Shown here: piece by piece, positions 26,135-34,606 of the stretch | Position numbering within the stretch: position 1 is the first letter of the stretch | Layout of the letters: every line of letters begins with the position of its first letter | Assembly: GCA_035266845.1 (NCBI GenBank) | Contig: DATFMP010000060.1 | Coordinates: 1 to 64,000 of the forward strand | DNA from: DATFMP01 sp035266845 | Lineage (GTDB): Bacteria > SAR324 > JACQKK01 | Length of the DNA stretch: 64,000 nucleotides | Reading direction: 5' to 3' | Notes under the pieces: generated by a model | The model's database searches: none | Seen by the model: only the letters and a program-made list of their open reading frames with translations | What the model was told of the DNA's origin: nothing | Position numbers and translations under genes: made by a program

Positions 26135-27541
26135 ATGTTGGCACCGGAACACAGTCCGGCCGGCGCAGCCCTGGACCTGGGCAGCCGGCTGCACGCGCTG
26201 CTCGCGAAATACGATGCGGCGGCGCCGCGCTATACCTCCTATCCGCCTATCCCTTACTGGGGGCCGGTGGATAGCGACACGGTCGAGGCTTGGCTGGGCG
26301 AGCGCCGCGCGTCCGATGCCTCGCTTTCGTTATACACGCACATCCCCTTCTGCGAGGCCCGCTGCCACTACTGTGGCTGCTTCGTGGTCATCACGCCGCA
26401 CCAGGAGCCGGCGGAGCGCTATCTGGCAGCCGTGCACCGGGAGATGGAGCTGGTGGCGGCGCGCCTGGGGCGGGGGCAGCGTGTGCGCCAGTACCACCTG
26501 GGTGGCGGCACGCCCAACTTCATCAGTCCTGCGGCCATGGAACTGCTGGTGGCCAAGGCCCGCGATCTGTTCCACTTCGAGGCCGACGCGGAGATCAGCA
26601 TCGAGGTTGACCCCCGCCACCTTTCGGCCGAGGAGCTGAAGCACCTGCGGGCGCTGGGCTTCAACCGGCTCAGCCTCGGCATTCAGGACTTCGACGAGCA
26701 GGTGCAGGCGGGCGTGAACCGGGTGCAGCCCTACGAGCATGTGGCCAACCTGATTGCGGCAGCCCGGGCCGAGGGCTTCCGCGGCATCAACTTCGACCTT
26801 ATCTACGGGCTGCCGCACCAGACGCGCGAACGCTTCGAGCGCACGGTGCGGCGGGTGCTGAACCTCAAACCGGACCGGCTGGCGCTGTACAACTTCGCCT
26901 ACCTGCCGCAGGCCTTTCCCCACCAGCGCAAGATGGACGCGGAGGCGCTGCCGGACGCGGAGGAAAAGCTGGCGATCTTCCTCACGGCGCGGGAGCTGTT
27001 TACCGGCAATGGCTACCAGGCTATCGGCCTGGACCACTTCGCCCGCGACGAGGATGAGCTCGCGGTGGCCTACCGGGCCGGCACCATGCGTCGCAACTTC
27101 ATGGGCTACACCACCCAGGCCGGCACGGACCTGCTCGCCTTCGGGCTCAGCGGCATCAGCGAGTTCAACGGCCGCTACTGGCAGAACGAGAAGAAGCTGG
27201 TGCAATACCAGCGCGTGGTGGAATCCGGTCGGGTGCCGGCCATTCGGGGCCTGCTGCTCGATCAGGAGGACCTGCTGCGCCAGGCGGTGGTAGCGGGGCT
27301 GTTCTGCCAGGGCGTGGTGGACTTCGCCGAGTTGCGCGAGCGCTTCGGAGGCGATCCCCGGGCGCACTTCGCCGATGAGCTGGATGCGCTGGAGCCCCTG
27401 CGTGAGGACGGGCTGGTAAGCCTGGAGGGTGATCGCCTGACCATCGGCGAGCTGGGCCAGTTCTTCCTGCGCAATGTGGCCGTCGTCTTCGACAACCGCA
27501 CGCGCAAGGGCGCGCCGGTCAGCTTCTCGCGCACCGTCTAG
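26135..27541 (+). CDS. hemN: Oxygen-independent coproporphyrinogen III dehydrogenase
   Basis: A 468-residue radical SAM enzyme that converts coproporphyrinogen III to protoporphyrinogen IX without oxygen. The cluster motif CEARCHYC gives Cys73, Cys77 and Cys80. HIPFCEARC, YHLGGGTPNF, SIEVDPRHL, LSLGIQDFDEQVQ and INFDLIYGLPHQT are typical of genuine HemN. The N terminus contains YDAAAPRYTSYPP, the HemN-specific segment absent from most HemW-type homologues. The C-terminal HemN domain is complete. A GGGAGAG ribosome site precedes the ATG. The FNR-type promoter upstream fits expression at low oxygen. Confidence 0.95.
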   Translation: MLAPEHSPAGAALDLGSRLHALLAKYDAAAPRYTSYPPIPYWGPVDSDTVEAWLGERRASDASLSLYTHIPFCEARCHYCGCFVVITPHQEPAERYLAAVHREMELVAARLGRGQRVRQYHLGGGTPNFISPAAMELLVAKARDLFHFEADAEISIEVDPRHLSAEELKHLRALGFNRLSLGIQDFDEQVQAGVNRVQPYEHVANLIAAARAEGFRGINFDLIYGLPHQTRERFERTVRRVLNLKPDRLALYNFAYLPQAFPHQRKMDAEALPDAEEKLAIFLTARELFTGNGYQAIGLDHFARDEDELAVAYRAGTMRRNFMGYTTQAGTDLLAFGLSGISEFNGRYWQNEKKLVQYQRVVESGRVPAIRGLLLDQEDLLRQAVVAGLFCQGVVDFAELRERFGGDPRAHFADELDALEPLREDGLVSLEGDRLTIGELGQFFLRNVAVVFDNRTRKGAPVSFSRTV

Positions 27542-27688
27542 CCACTCTTCCGGGGCCCAAGCCAGCCCCTGGTTTCCCGCCGAAGTCCGCCACGCGGCCG
27601 TTTGCCGGGTAACCCGCAAGTCCGCGGTCAATTCGCACCTTTTTGTTGCTATTTGACCGAATACTGGTGTAAAATTGTTTACGTGAGG

Positions 27689-27717
27689 TTGATATACGCA
27701 GAGAGTGAGCGTATATT
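27689..27717 (+). promoter_or_regulatory. Promoter with operator-like inverted repeat for the 68-residue protein
   Basis: TTGATA (27689-27694) and TATATT (27712-27717) are spaced by exactly 17 bp. Inside them lies a perfect 8-bp inverted repeat, ATATACGC-N9-GCGTATAT (27692-27716), that overlaps both core elements. A protein bound there would block RNA polymerase, so it is a strong operator candidate. The predicted leader is about 54 bases. Confidence 0.6.
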
Positions 27718-27777
27718 GGTTTCAAAGAGGTGAGAGTCCGCTACTGACTGCGTTCTAGGAGAGTAGACAACGCACTT

Positions 27778-27984
27778 ATGAGCCAATCGAAACGCATTCT
27801 GGTCGGGAAGCTGCAACGGAAAGGCAAGCAACCCGATATTTCGCACGACGAAATCGCGCAAGCGATTCGCCGATTCAAGAACCGGGGCGGGCTGATCAAG
27901 GAATTGCCGCCCCAGCGGGAAGGTTACCGCCCCGTCGTGGGCAACCATCTCGGTTCCGCCTACGAATCGGTGATCGAGCGCTAG
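27778..27984 (+). CDS. Small conserved-looking protein, GGLIKxLP family, copy 1
   Basis: A 68-residue protein of unknown function. Residues 21-44 (ISHDEIAQAIRRF, then KNRGGLIKELPPQ) closely match a stretch in the 63-residue product at 48803 and, more weakly, the 59-residue product at 48378. The C-terminal VVGNHLGSAYESVIE matches LVGAKWSMYETIQE of the 48803 product, so those two are full-length homologues. The chain is basic at the N terminus and likely forms one helix followed by a loop. No signal peptide or membrane segment. The ribosome site is weak (AGGAG 16 bases upstream). It has its own operator-like promoter. Confidence 0.72.
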   Translation: MSQSKRILVGKLQRKGKQPDISHDEIAQAIRRFKNRGGLIKELPPQREGYRPVVGNHLGSAYESVIER

Positions 27985-28212
27985 TCCCGCGGGTCACGGA
28001 CGCCGGCCAGCCGTCGGCGCCGACCCCCCACTTCCAGCACCGATTTGGGCAATGCCGGTGGCCGGCTCGCGCGAGCGCGCAGCCGGCAGCGCATTGCCCT
28101 GCGCGCGTTGCGCGTTGCGCGGGGCGGATGCTACGATCACGTCCCTGAGCCCGCCGCCCACCCATGTCATCACGAGGCGCGGCCCCCCCTTTGCGCCACC
28201 GCCGCCCGCTCC

Positions 28213-29085
28213 ATGCCCCCGAAGCACCACAATCCGGGCCTGCCCATCACGCTGAAGTTCGACCAGGAAACGATCGTCGCGTTTTCCATCTCGGCGCTGT
28301 CCACCTATGCGCTGGTGCCGGAGCTGAACTGCGCGTTCGACATGGGGGATTGTCTGCTGGATGCCGTGCCGCTGCAGCACGTGTTCGTGACCCACGCGCA
28401 CGGAGACCACACGCGCTGCCTGTTCCGCCACGATTCCCTGCGGCACCTGATGGGCATGGAGCCCGCCACGTACTACGTGCCGGATTCGACGGTGGTGGGC
28501 TTCCGCAACCTGTCAGAGGCCTGGAGCAAGCTGGAGTACCCGCGCGCCCGTCCTGCGGCCCCACCGGTGCTGCGAGGGCTGACGGATGGCGATGTGGTGT
28601 GGCTGCACCGCCAATTGGCGGCCAAAGCCTTCGCCGTGAAGCACACTGTGTCCTCCCTCGGCTACACGCTGTACGACGTGCGCAAGAAGCTGAAGGACGA
28701 GTACCGCGGGCTTCCGGGTGTGGAGCTCGCGCGTATGCGGCGCGACGGCGTGGCCTTCGAGGACGAGCAATGGCTGCCGCGGCTGACCTTCATCGGCGAC
28801 AGCACGATCGAGACGCTCTACCAGCGGCCGGAGGTGGGGCGCTCGCGGATTCTGTTCCTGGAGGTGACCTTCCTGATGGACGGAGAGCAGGAACTGGCAC
28901 GAAACCGGGGCCACACCCACGTGGAGGACCTCGTGCAGTTCCTGCGCGATTGTCCGGATGTGTTGGGCAACGAGCACATCGTGCTCAAGCATTTCTCAAT
29001 GCGCTATGACCGCGGCACGATCAAGCATGTGCTGCGCAGCAAGCTGCCTGCGGATTTCATGGAGCGGGTGACGGTGCTGCTCTGA
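28213..29085 (+). CDS. Metallo-beta-lactamase-fold hydrolase (RNase Z-like)
   Basis: A 290-residue MBL-fold protein. The zinc motif THAHGDHTRC has His61, His63, Asp65 and His66. Later ligand candidates are GDST near residue 197, and HVEDLVQFL and LKHFSMRYD in the C-terminal part, where HFSxRY is typical of RNase Z-like ribonucleases. It is shorter than some tRNase Z proteins and lacks a clear flexible arm, so tRNA processing is possible but not certain. The start at 28213 was chosen because it begins the conserved region; the frame runs back to 28045. Confidence 0.75.
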   Translation: MPPKHHNPGLPITLKFDQETIVAFSISALSTYALVPELNCAFDMGDCLLDAVPLQHVFVTHAHGDHTRCLFRHDSLRHLMGMEPATYYVPDSTVVGFRNLSEAWSKLEYPRARPAAPPVLRGLTDGDVVWLHRQLAAKAFAVKHTVSSLGYTLYDVRKKLKDEYRGLPGVELARMRRDGVAFEDEQWLPRLTFIGDSTIETLYQRPEVGRSRILFLEVTFLMDGEQELARNRGHTHVEDLVQFLRDCPDVLGNEHIVLKHFSMRYDRGTIKHVLRSKLPADFMERVTVLL

Positions 29086-29145
29086 GTGCCCTCCCCCTTT
29101 GTTGACCCGGTGGCTTTGGCCCCAAGCGAGGTGCCCGAGATCTCC

Positions 29146-29823
29146 TCAGGGACGGCGGATCACTTCCACCGTTCCGCCCGCGGCGCAGAACACCGCCTCG
29201 GCCATGCCCACGAACAGGCCCGTCACCATGACGCCGGTGATGCCGCGCAATTGCTCCTCCAGGGCCGGCGGATCGGGGATGGCCCCAAAGGCGCAGTCCA
29301 GCACGTAGCCGTGGTTGTCCGTCACGAAGGTCTGAGCCTCTCCGCCACGCAGCTTCACGCTGGCCCCCAGGGCCTCGATGCGGGCTGCTGAGACCTGCCA
29401 GCCGAAGGGGTTGACCTCGACCGGCAGCGGGAAGCGCCCCAGTTGCGGCACGCGTTTGGAGGCATCGGCGAAGATCACCAGCCGCTGCGAGGCGGCGGCC
29501 ACGATCTTTTCGCGAAACAGCGCCCCGCCCCCGCCCTTGATCAGGTTGAGCTGCGGATCGAACTCATCCGCGCCATCCAGCGTGAGGTCGAGCCGCGTCA
29601 CCTCGGCAAAGGAGGTAAGCGCGATGCCCTCCGCCTCTGCCAGGCGCCGCGTGGCCTCCGAGGTGGGCAGACCGCGCACCCGCAGTCCCTCGCGCACGCG
29701 CTGGCCCAGCTTGCGCACGGCAAAGGCGGCCGTGCTGCCGGTGCCCAGGCCCAGCACCATGCCGGACTCCACCAACTCGACAGAAGCTTCCGCGGCCAGT
29801 TGTTTTTCGCGATCCTGCGGCAT
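29146..29823 (-). CDS. rpiA: Ribose-5-phosphate isomerase A
   Basis: A 225-residue enzyme of the pentose phosphate pathway that interconverts ribose 5-phosphate and ribulose 5-phosphate. Motifs are all in place: LGLGTGSTAAFAV near residue 25, LPTSEAT, LDLTLDGADEFDPQLNLIKGGGGAL (Asp and Lys of the active site), FREKIVA with the catalytic Glu, and the C-terminal GITGVMVTGLF. The length is standard. It starts 32 bases after tatB on the same strand. Confidence 0.96.
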   Translation of the reverse strand: MPQDREKQLAAEASVELVESGMVLGLGTGSTAAFAVRKLGQRVREGLRVRGLPTSEATRRLAEAEGIALTSFAEVTRLDLTLDGADEFDPQLNLIKGGGGALFREKIVAAASQRLVIFADASKRVPQLGRFPLPVEVNPFGWQVSAARIEALGASVKLRGGEAQTFVTDNHGYVLDCAFGAIPDPPALEEQLRGITGVMVTGLFVGMAEAVFCAAGGTVEVIRRP

Positions 29824-29855
29824 GAGAGGGCGGGCGCCGGGCGGCTGGGCCGCGA

Positions 29856-30419
29856 TCAGGCGGTTTCCTTGCGGGGTGAATCGGATTTGCCGGGTTCCGC
29901 TTCTTCGTCGCCCCCGATGGCGGTGGGTTCGGCGTCCGCGGCAGGTACCTCGTCAGGCACATACGTCCAGGAATCCTTGGGGCGGCCGGGCGTTTCCTCG
30001 AGTTCGGTCGGCTCAGCCGGGGTCGATGCCTCGGTGGTTTCAGGCACCTCGGCCGTGCCGGCCTCTTCGGACGAGGCGCTCCCACTACCGGGCTCTTTCA
30101 CCGCCTCGCGCACCTCGTCCTCGAACTTCTTCAGCTCGTCCTCTTCCTTGGCAATCTCGGTTTCCACGTAATTCTTCGCGGTATCGCTGATGTTGCGGAA
30201 TTCGGTGTCGATGGACTGGTGGAACTCGCGGAAATCCTTGAAGTCCTCATTCTCGGTGAACTCGCGGTTCACCGTATCGCGCAGCTCGTTGGAGAGGCGC
30301 CGGAACTGCGCCACCAGCTTGCCGATGGTGCGCGCGACCTGGGGTAGCTGATCCGGGCCGATCACCAGCACCGCCACGACGAGAATCAGCAGGATTTCCT
30401 GCCAGCCCATGCCAAACAT
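29856..30419 (-). CDS. tatB: Twin-arginine translocase subunit TatB (TatA/TatB family)
   Basis: A 187-residue protein with an N-terminal membrane helix beginning MFGMGWQEILLILVVAVLVIGP, which has the TatA/B-typical Glu and the Gly-Pro hinge. An amphipathic helix follows (VARTIGKLVAQFRRLSNEL), then a long, acidic tail rich in Glu, Pro, Thr and Ser (residues 90-187). The long tail fits TatB better than TatA. No tatA or tatC is in the window, so either the other subunits are elsewhere or this protein serves both roles. It is upstream of rpiA on the same strand and divergent from rsfS. Confidence 0.82.
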   Translation of the reverse strand: MFGMGWQEILLILVVAVLVIGPDQLPQVARTIGKLVAQFRRLSNELRDTVNREFTENEDFKDFREFHQSIDTEFRNISDTAKNYVETEIAKEEDELKKFEDEVREAVKEPGSGSASSEEAGTAEVPETTEASTPAEPTELEETPGRPKDSWTYVPDEVPAADAEPTAIGGDEEAEPGKSDSPRKETA

Positions 30420-30735
30420 CGCGTGCTGCCTTTCGGCGCGCGGATTGCGCCGTATGAGGGGAGAAGGGCGATCAATCGGACCTGCCAGCGGACACACTCG
30501 CTTCCGGGCATCTTAACCCTGCCCCCCGGGGGGTGGCAAGGCCGGTTTCGCCGCGCCGGCGCACGGGAGCGGAGCGGCACCGGCGGCCGCGGGTTGCGCG
30601 CCGGTTCGTCCCACCACCGCCCTCCACCATGGGCGGTGGTGGGGCGCCGTGGACTCGGCTCGGCACATGAGGCATACTGATACCCGTGTGAAACCGGCCC
30701 GCAGGCCGCCAACTCTCATCACAAGCCGAGTGCGC

Positions 30736-31128
30736 ATGGAGGACCGGGAACGCGTCGCAGTGGCCATTGCGGCAGCACAGGAAACCAAGGCGGAGGACAT
30801 CGTGCTGTTCGACATGCAGAGCCGCTCGCCCATCACGGACTATGTGCTGATCTGTAGTGGTCGCTCCCAGGCCCATGTGCGGGGCATCTCGGAGCGGATC
30901 GAGACCGAGATGCGCAAGGTCGGCTTCCGCAATACATCCATGGAAGGCTACCAGGAAGGCAGCTGGGTGCTGATGGACTACGACGTGGTGCTCGTGCACG
31001 TATTCCATCCCGATACCCGCGCCTACTACGACCTGGAGAGCCTGCTGCAGGACTTCCCCAGCGAGCGCATCGAAGGCGAAGGGCCCTCGCCCTCGCCGGA
31101 CGATGACCGCGCCGATTCGGCCGCCTGA
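30736..31128 (+). CDS. rsfS: Ribosomal silencing factor RsfS
   Basis: A 130-residue protein of the DUF143/Iojap family. It binds ribosomal protein uL14 and prevents joining of the subunits, shutting down translation under nutrient limitation. Typical segments are DIVLFDMQSRSPITDYVLICSG near residue 21, SQAHVRGISERI and the WVLMDYDVVLVHVFHPDTRAYYDLE core. An acidic Ser/Asp-rich tail extends beyond the domain. The usual neighbours nadD and rlmH are absent. The ATG at 30736 gives the family-standard N terminus. Confidence 0.94.
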   Translation: MEDRERVAVAIAAAQETKAEDIVLFDMQSRSPITDYVLICSGRSQAHVRGISERIETEMRKVGFRNTSMEGYQEGSWVLMDYDVVLVHVFHPDTRAYYDLESLLQDFPSERIEGEGPSPSPDDDRADSAA

Positions 31129-31249
31129 CCGCGCGGCCGGGAACCTGCGACGTTTCGAGTCTCCACCCCAGCCCAAGGTTCGAAGCCGGCCAGCGCTTGG
31201 GGCCGGGTCGGTTTGCGCAGCGGCTAGCGCCTTCCGCTATGGGGGGCCG

Positions 31250-31439
31250 CTAGGCTGTGCCTGAAAAGACATAGCCACATCCTTCCGCGCGCTTCGAGAC
31301 GCGGCCTTCGGCCGCTCCTCAGCAACGCGGAGGTCTGCGGTGAGCCAAAGACTGGAGCCGTGTTCCTGAGGAAGGCTCTAATGGAGCCTGTCTCGAAGGG
31401 CACGGCGGTGTATCTGCAAGGTTTTCAGACACAGCCTAG
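31250..31439. repeat. 190-bp imperfect palindrome (MITE- or REP-like element)
   Basis: The element is bounded by 18-base terminal inverted repeats, 31250-31267 and 31422-31439, with one mismatch. Nested arms pair further inside: CTTCGAGAC (31292-31300) with GTCTCGAAG (31390-31398), and a CCTCAGSAACRCGG block on both arms. The CTTCGAGAC-GCGGCC...CCTCAG wording is like short interspersed repeats common in proteobacterial genomes. No transposase is nearby. The right terminus contains the stop codon of the adenylate cyclase gene. Target-site duplications were not evident. Confidence 0.72.
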
Positions 31440-33187
31440 AACTCGGTCTTGAGCACTTTGTGGGCGACGACCAGTTCCTTCTTGCCCTTGACTGGCTGGG
31501 CTGCCAGCGTGCGCAGGGTGATGAGGTGGGAGGGGATCTGCGAGACCACGGCATCGCTGACGATGATCTCGCCGGGGGCGGCCAGTCCGTTAAGCCGTGA
31601 AGCGACGTTCACGCAGTCGCCGATCACGGTGTACTCCATCTTGTCGTCCGATCCGATGTTGCCCGAAAGCACCAAGCCGCTGTTCACGCCGATGCCGACC
31701 TTGTCCAGGAATGGATTGAGGTTGTTGCGCGAACGGCGCTTGAGCTGCTTCTGGATGGTCACTGCCGCCTTGACGGCGAGCAGGGCATGGTCGTCGTGGC
31801 TCGAGGGCACACCGAACACGCCCAGCACCGCATCGCCGATGTACTTGTCCACATACCCTCCGGCGGCCACGATGGCGCTGGTGGCGATGGCGAAGTACTC
31901 GTTGAGCGCGTCGACGATCGCTTCAGGCTCGCGGGTCTCCGCAATGGCCGTGAAGCCCCGCACGTCCGTGAACAACACGCTCACCTGATTGCGCTGACCT
32001 TTCAGCCAGGGCTCCTCGGGATTGGCGCGGATCATCTCCAGCACGGAGGGATTCACGTAGCGTCCGAAGGAGCGCTCCACCATCAGCTTCTGCGAGAGCT
32101 GCTGCGAGATGTGGTCGAATGACGCCGCCAGATCCTCGAACTCGTGGTGGCTGCGCACGCGCACGCGGAACTCCTCGGCGCTCTCCCCCGTGGGCGCGGA
32201 GGCGAGCCAGGCGGAAACGGGGCGCAGCAGGCTGCCGCCCTGCTGGATGGCCAGCATCACGCCGAAGGCCACGATGAGCAGACTGAGCAGGCCGATCATG
32301 ACGCCTTCGCGCAGCACCTCGCGGGAAATGCCGTCCAGCGAGATCACCAAGTGCGCCCAGCCCACGCGCTTGCCTTGCGAGAGCACGGGCTTGCGCATGA
32401 ACAGCAGCTTGCTGCCGGCCGTGTTCTTGGAAACGGCGTACGTGACGTCGCGCTCCAGGCGCTGCCCCTGCGCGGCGGGATCGGTCGTCAGGCGCTCGCC
32501 GATGGCCTTGGCATTGGAGTGCGCCCGCACCACGTCCGCATTGTCCGTGACGATGGCCTCTCGCACGCCCTGGGTTCGCGTGATGGCCTTGGCGATGCGG
32601 TTCAGGTCGGCGGCGTTCCCGGCCACCAGCGGCCCGCGTGCGCTCTCAGCCAGGTAGTCCAGGCTCACCGCGCCCAGTTGCATGGCGTCGTTGGTGAGCC
32701 GCGTCTCATGGCGCCCGATCACCACCAGGCTCAGCGCCAGGATCGTGACCCAGATCACGGCGGCGATGACCAGCGAGAGCCGCATGCGCAGCAGGCGCCG
32801 CAGCTCGTGCAGCGAGCGCCGCGAGGCCGCGCGGCTGCGGATCATGCCCGCGATGTTCTCCGTGAGTGCTTCCGCCGCGATGCGATAGTGCTTGTTGATG
32901 GCGGCGAGCACCTCTTCCTCGGCGGCCAGCCCCAACATCACCACCGTCACGCCGATCGGTTGGCCCAGCTCCGTTTGGCGCTCCAGCGCCTTTTCAAGCT
33001 GCGACAGCGTGATCACCTGCTCGGCCAGCAGCACCTCACCCACCCACGGCGTGCGGAACGGCCGCAGCCGACCGCGCAGCCGCTGCACGGCGGCCCCCCA
33101 GCGCAGGCGTGCGCGAAGGGCGGCGCTACGACGAGCCGGGGCGGGTTGCTGGGGTGGACGCGCGGTGCTTTCCATAGGGCGCAGCAT
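31436..33187 (-). CDS. Adenylate cyclase with MshEN-like domain and HAMP (class III)
   Basis: A 583-residue membrane cyclase. Residues 48-103 resemble the GspE/MshE N-terminal domain (WVGEVLLAEQVITLSQLEKAL...INKHYRI). A membrane helix (137-158), a periplasmic sensor of about 135 residues, a second helix (294-314) and a HAMP region lead to the class III catalytic domain from about 398. Metal-binding Asp408 (FTDVRGF) and Asp452, Lys448 (VDKYIGDAV) and EYTVIGDCVNVASRLN support ATP as substrate. The start is 33187 (AAGG upstream) or 33175. The stop and last base of the Phe583 codon lie in the 190-bp repeat. It follows the DUF1445 gene by 35 bases. Confidence 0.85.
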   Translation of the reverse strand: MLRPMESTARPPQQPAPARRSAALRARLRWGAAVQRLRGRLRPFRTPWVGEVLLAEQVITLSQLEKALERQTELGQPIGVTVVMLGLAAEEEVLAAINKHYRIAAEALTENIAGMIRSRAASRRSLHELRRLLRMRLSLVIAAVIWVTILALSLVVIGRHETRLTNDAMQLGAVSLDYLAESARGPLVAGNAADLNRIAKAITRTQGVREAIVTDNADVVRAHSNAKAIGERLTTDPAAQGQRLERDVTYAVSKNTAGSKLLFMRKPVLSQGKRVGWAHLVISLDGISREVLREGVMIGLLSLLIVAFGVMLAIQQGGSLLRPVSAWLASAPTGESAEEFRVRVRSHHEFEDLAASFDHISQQLSQKLMVERSFGRYVNPSVLEMIRANPEEPWLKGQRNQVSVLFTDVRGFTAIAETREPEAIVDALNEYFAIATSAIVAAGGYVDKYIGDAVLGVFGVPSSHDDHALLAVKAAVTIQKQLKRRSRNNLNPFLDKVGIGVNSGLVLSGNIGSDDKMEYTVIGDCVNVASRLNGLAAPGEIIVSDAVVSQIPSHLITLRTLAAQPVKGKKELVVAHKVLKTEF

Positions 33188-33222
33188 AGGGGGCCTTGCG
33201 GTGCGGTGCCGGGCGCGGGGCC

Positions 33223-34023
33223 TCAGCGCACGCTCTCGCTGAACCAGCGCAGTTCGTTCTCGTTGATGTCCGAGACGAACATGTGGCCGGGGGCGTGGGT
33301 GATGGCGATGGGCAGCTTGGCGTTGAGCAGCACGGCCTGAGGCGTTACGCCGCAGGCCCAGAATACCGGCAGCTCTCCGTCGTTGATGGGTTGCGCATCC
33401 CCGTAGTCGGGTCGGGCGATGTCCGTGATGCCGATCTCCGCCGGATCGCCCTGGTGGATCGGCGCGCCGTGCACCTGCGGGAGCGCCCCGGTGATCAACG
33501 TGGCCTTGAGCGCATCCGCGGGGCGAAAGGGACGCATCGAGACCACCATCGGGCCGGCGAAGGGCCCCGCCTCGCGGCAGGCGATGTTGGTGCGGTACAT
33601 GGAGACGTTGCCGCCGCAACTGATATAGCGCACCTCCAGCCCCGCATCCAGCAGGGGTTTCTCGAAGCTGAAGCTGCAGCCCAGCAGGAACGAGACGAAG
33701 TCGTCCCGCCAGACGTCGCGCACATCCTTGGGCTCGTCGGCCAGCTCACCCTTGATCCATACGCGGTAGCGCGGCACGTCGCTGCGGATATCCGCCGTGG
33801 GCGCCAGCCTTCGTGGCGCCACCTCCCCTGCGTCAATCACCTCCAGCAGCGGGCAGGGCTTGGGATTGCGTTGGCAGAACAGCAGGAAGTCGTAGGCATA
33901 TGCCTTGGGCACGACCACCAGGTTGGCCTGCACGAAGCCGGGCGCCTGACCGGCAGTGGGGCGGTCGAAGGCGCCGCTGCGGATCTCGTCCCGAAGCGCT
34001 TCGCTTGCCTTGCGCTGGCTCAT
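33223..34023 (-). CDS. DUF1445 putative hydro-lyase (D-glutamate cyclase-like)
   Basis: A 266-residue protein of the YcsI/DUF1445 family, annotated in general as putative hydro-lyases; the mammalian D-glutamate cyclase has a related domain. Recognisable blocks are QANLVVVPKAYAYDFLLFC, DVPRYRVWIKGELADEP, DFVSFLLGCSFSFE (with the conserved GCSFSFE), the NIACREAGPFAG stretch, and FWACGVTPQAVL with HAPGHMFVSD near the C terminus. The length is normal. It lies between the CpxP-like gene (31 bases) and the cyclase gene (35 bases) on the same strand. Its substrate here is unknown. Confidence 0.88.
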   Translation of the reverse strand: MSQRKASEALRDEIRSGAFDRPTAGQAPGFVQANLVVVPKAYAYDFLLFCQRNPKPCPLLEVIDAGEVAPRRLAPTADIRSDVPRYRVWIKGELADEPKDVRDVWRDDFVSFLLGCSFSFEKPLLDAGLEVRYISCGGNVSMYRTNIACREAGPFAGPMVVSMRPFRPADALKATLITGALPQVHGAPIHQGDPAEIGITDIARPDYGDAQPINDGELPVFWACGVTPQAVLLNAKLPIAITHAPGHMFVSDINENELRWFSESVR

Positions 34024-34054
34024 GGCGATGTCTCCCGCACGGGCTACGCAGCGC

Positions 34055-34606
34055 TCAGGGCGCTGCGTAGCCCCGCAGTTGGTCGTATGCGGTCACCTGT
34101 GGCGGCGTCAGTAGCCGACGCATCTCCAGATGCGCCTGCAGGTGTGTGGCGCGCAACTCACCTTGCAGGCGCGCGATTTCGCCGGTGAGGCGGGACAACG
34201 TCTCGGCATCGATGGAGCCAGCCGCAAAGGCCGCATCCAGCGGCCGCTCGCGCGCAATGATACCGGCGCCCAGCGCGGTGGCCCGGGTTCGCATGGCGGC
34301 GAAGATGGACTCGGCTGCAATGCGCTGCTGCGGCGTCAGCGCCAGCGGGTCGGCTAGATCCAACACGTGGCGCGGGCCGGGATAGTGATTCAGCTCGGCC
34401 GCCTTGGCCAGGCCCATGCCATCGCCCTGCTCCAGCTGTTGCGGTGAGTCGGGTGCCAGGGCCTTGAAGGAGCGCTGCTGCTGGCCTGCATAGGGTGAGG
34501 CGGCCATGGGCGCCATGCCCGCATGGTGATGCGCACTCTGCGCCGGCGCGGCCACGGGCGCCAGCAGCACGGCGAGCAGAATCGGCACGAGCGTGCGTAC
34601 GGTCAT
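34055..34606 (-). CDS. Periplasmic CpxP/Spy-like protein
   Basis: A 183-residue exported protein; the signal peptide ends near APVAAPAQS. The mature protein begins with a His/Met-rich stretch (AHHHAGMAPMAA), then a four-helix-like domain with LALTPQQRIAAESIF, an LTxxQ-type motif, and a second copy-like MRRLLTPPQVTAYDQL at the C terminus. This is the pattern of the CpxP/Spy or heavy-metal sensor (CnrX-like) family. The His/Met-rich N terminus suggests metal binding. AAGGA nine bases before the ATG supports the start. It heads the apparent unit with DUF1445 and the cyclase. Confidence 0.75.
   Translation of the reverse strand: MTVRTLVPILLAVLLAPVAAPAQSAHHHAGMAPMAASPYAGQQQRSFKALAPDSPQQLEQGDGMGLAKAAELNHYPGPRHVLDLADPLALTPQQRIAAESIFAAMRTRATALGAGIIARERPLDAAFAAGSIDAETLSRLTGEIARLQGELRATHLQAHLEMRRLLTPPQVTAYDQLRGYAAP

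Noticed and set aside
31175..31200. tRNA-like GGTTCGAAGCC
   Set aside because: It resembles a T-arm, but no acceptor, D or anticodon arms can be folded around it.
31250..31439. Insertion sequence
   Set aside because: Terminal inverted repeats are present but only 190 bp long and without transposase, so it is listed as a MITE- or REP-like repeat only.
33188..33619. N-terminal extension of the adenylate cyclase
   Set aside because: The frame is open, but the translated sequence is Arg/His/Pro-rich shadow of the antisense strand, overlaps the DUF1445 gene, and the real N terminus fits 33187 or 33175.
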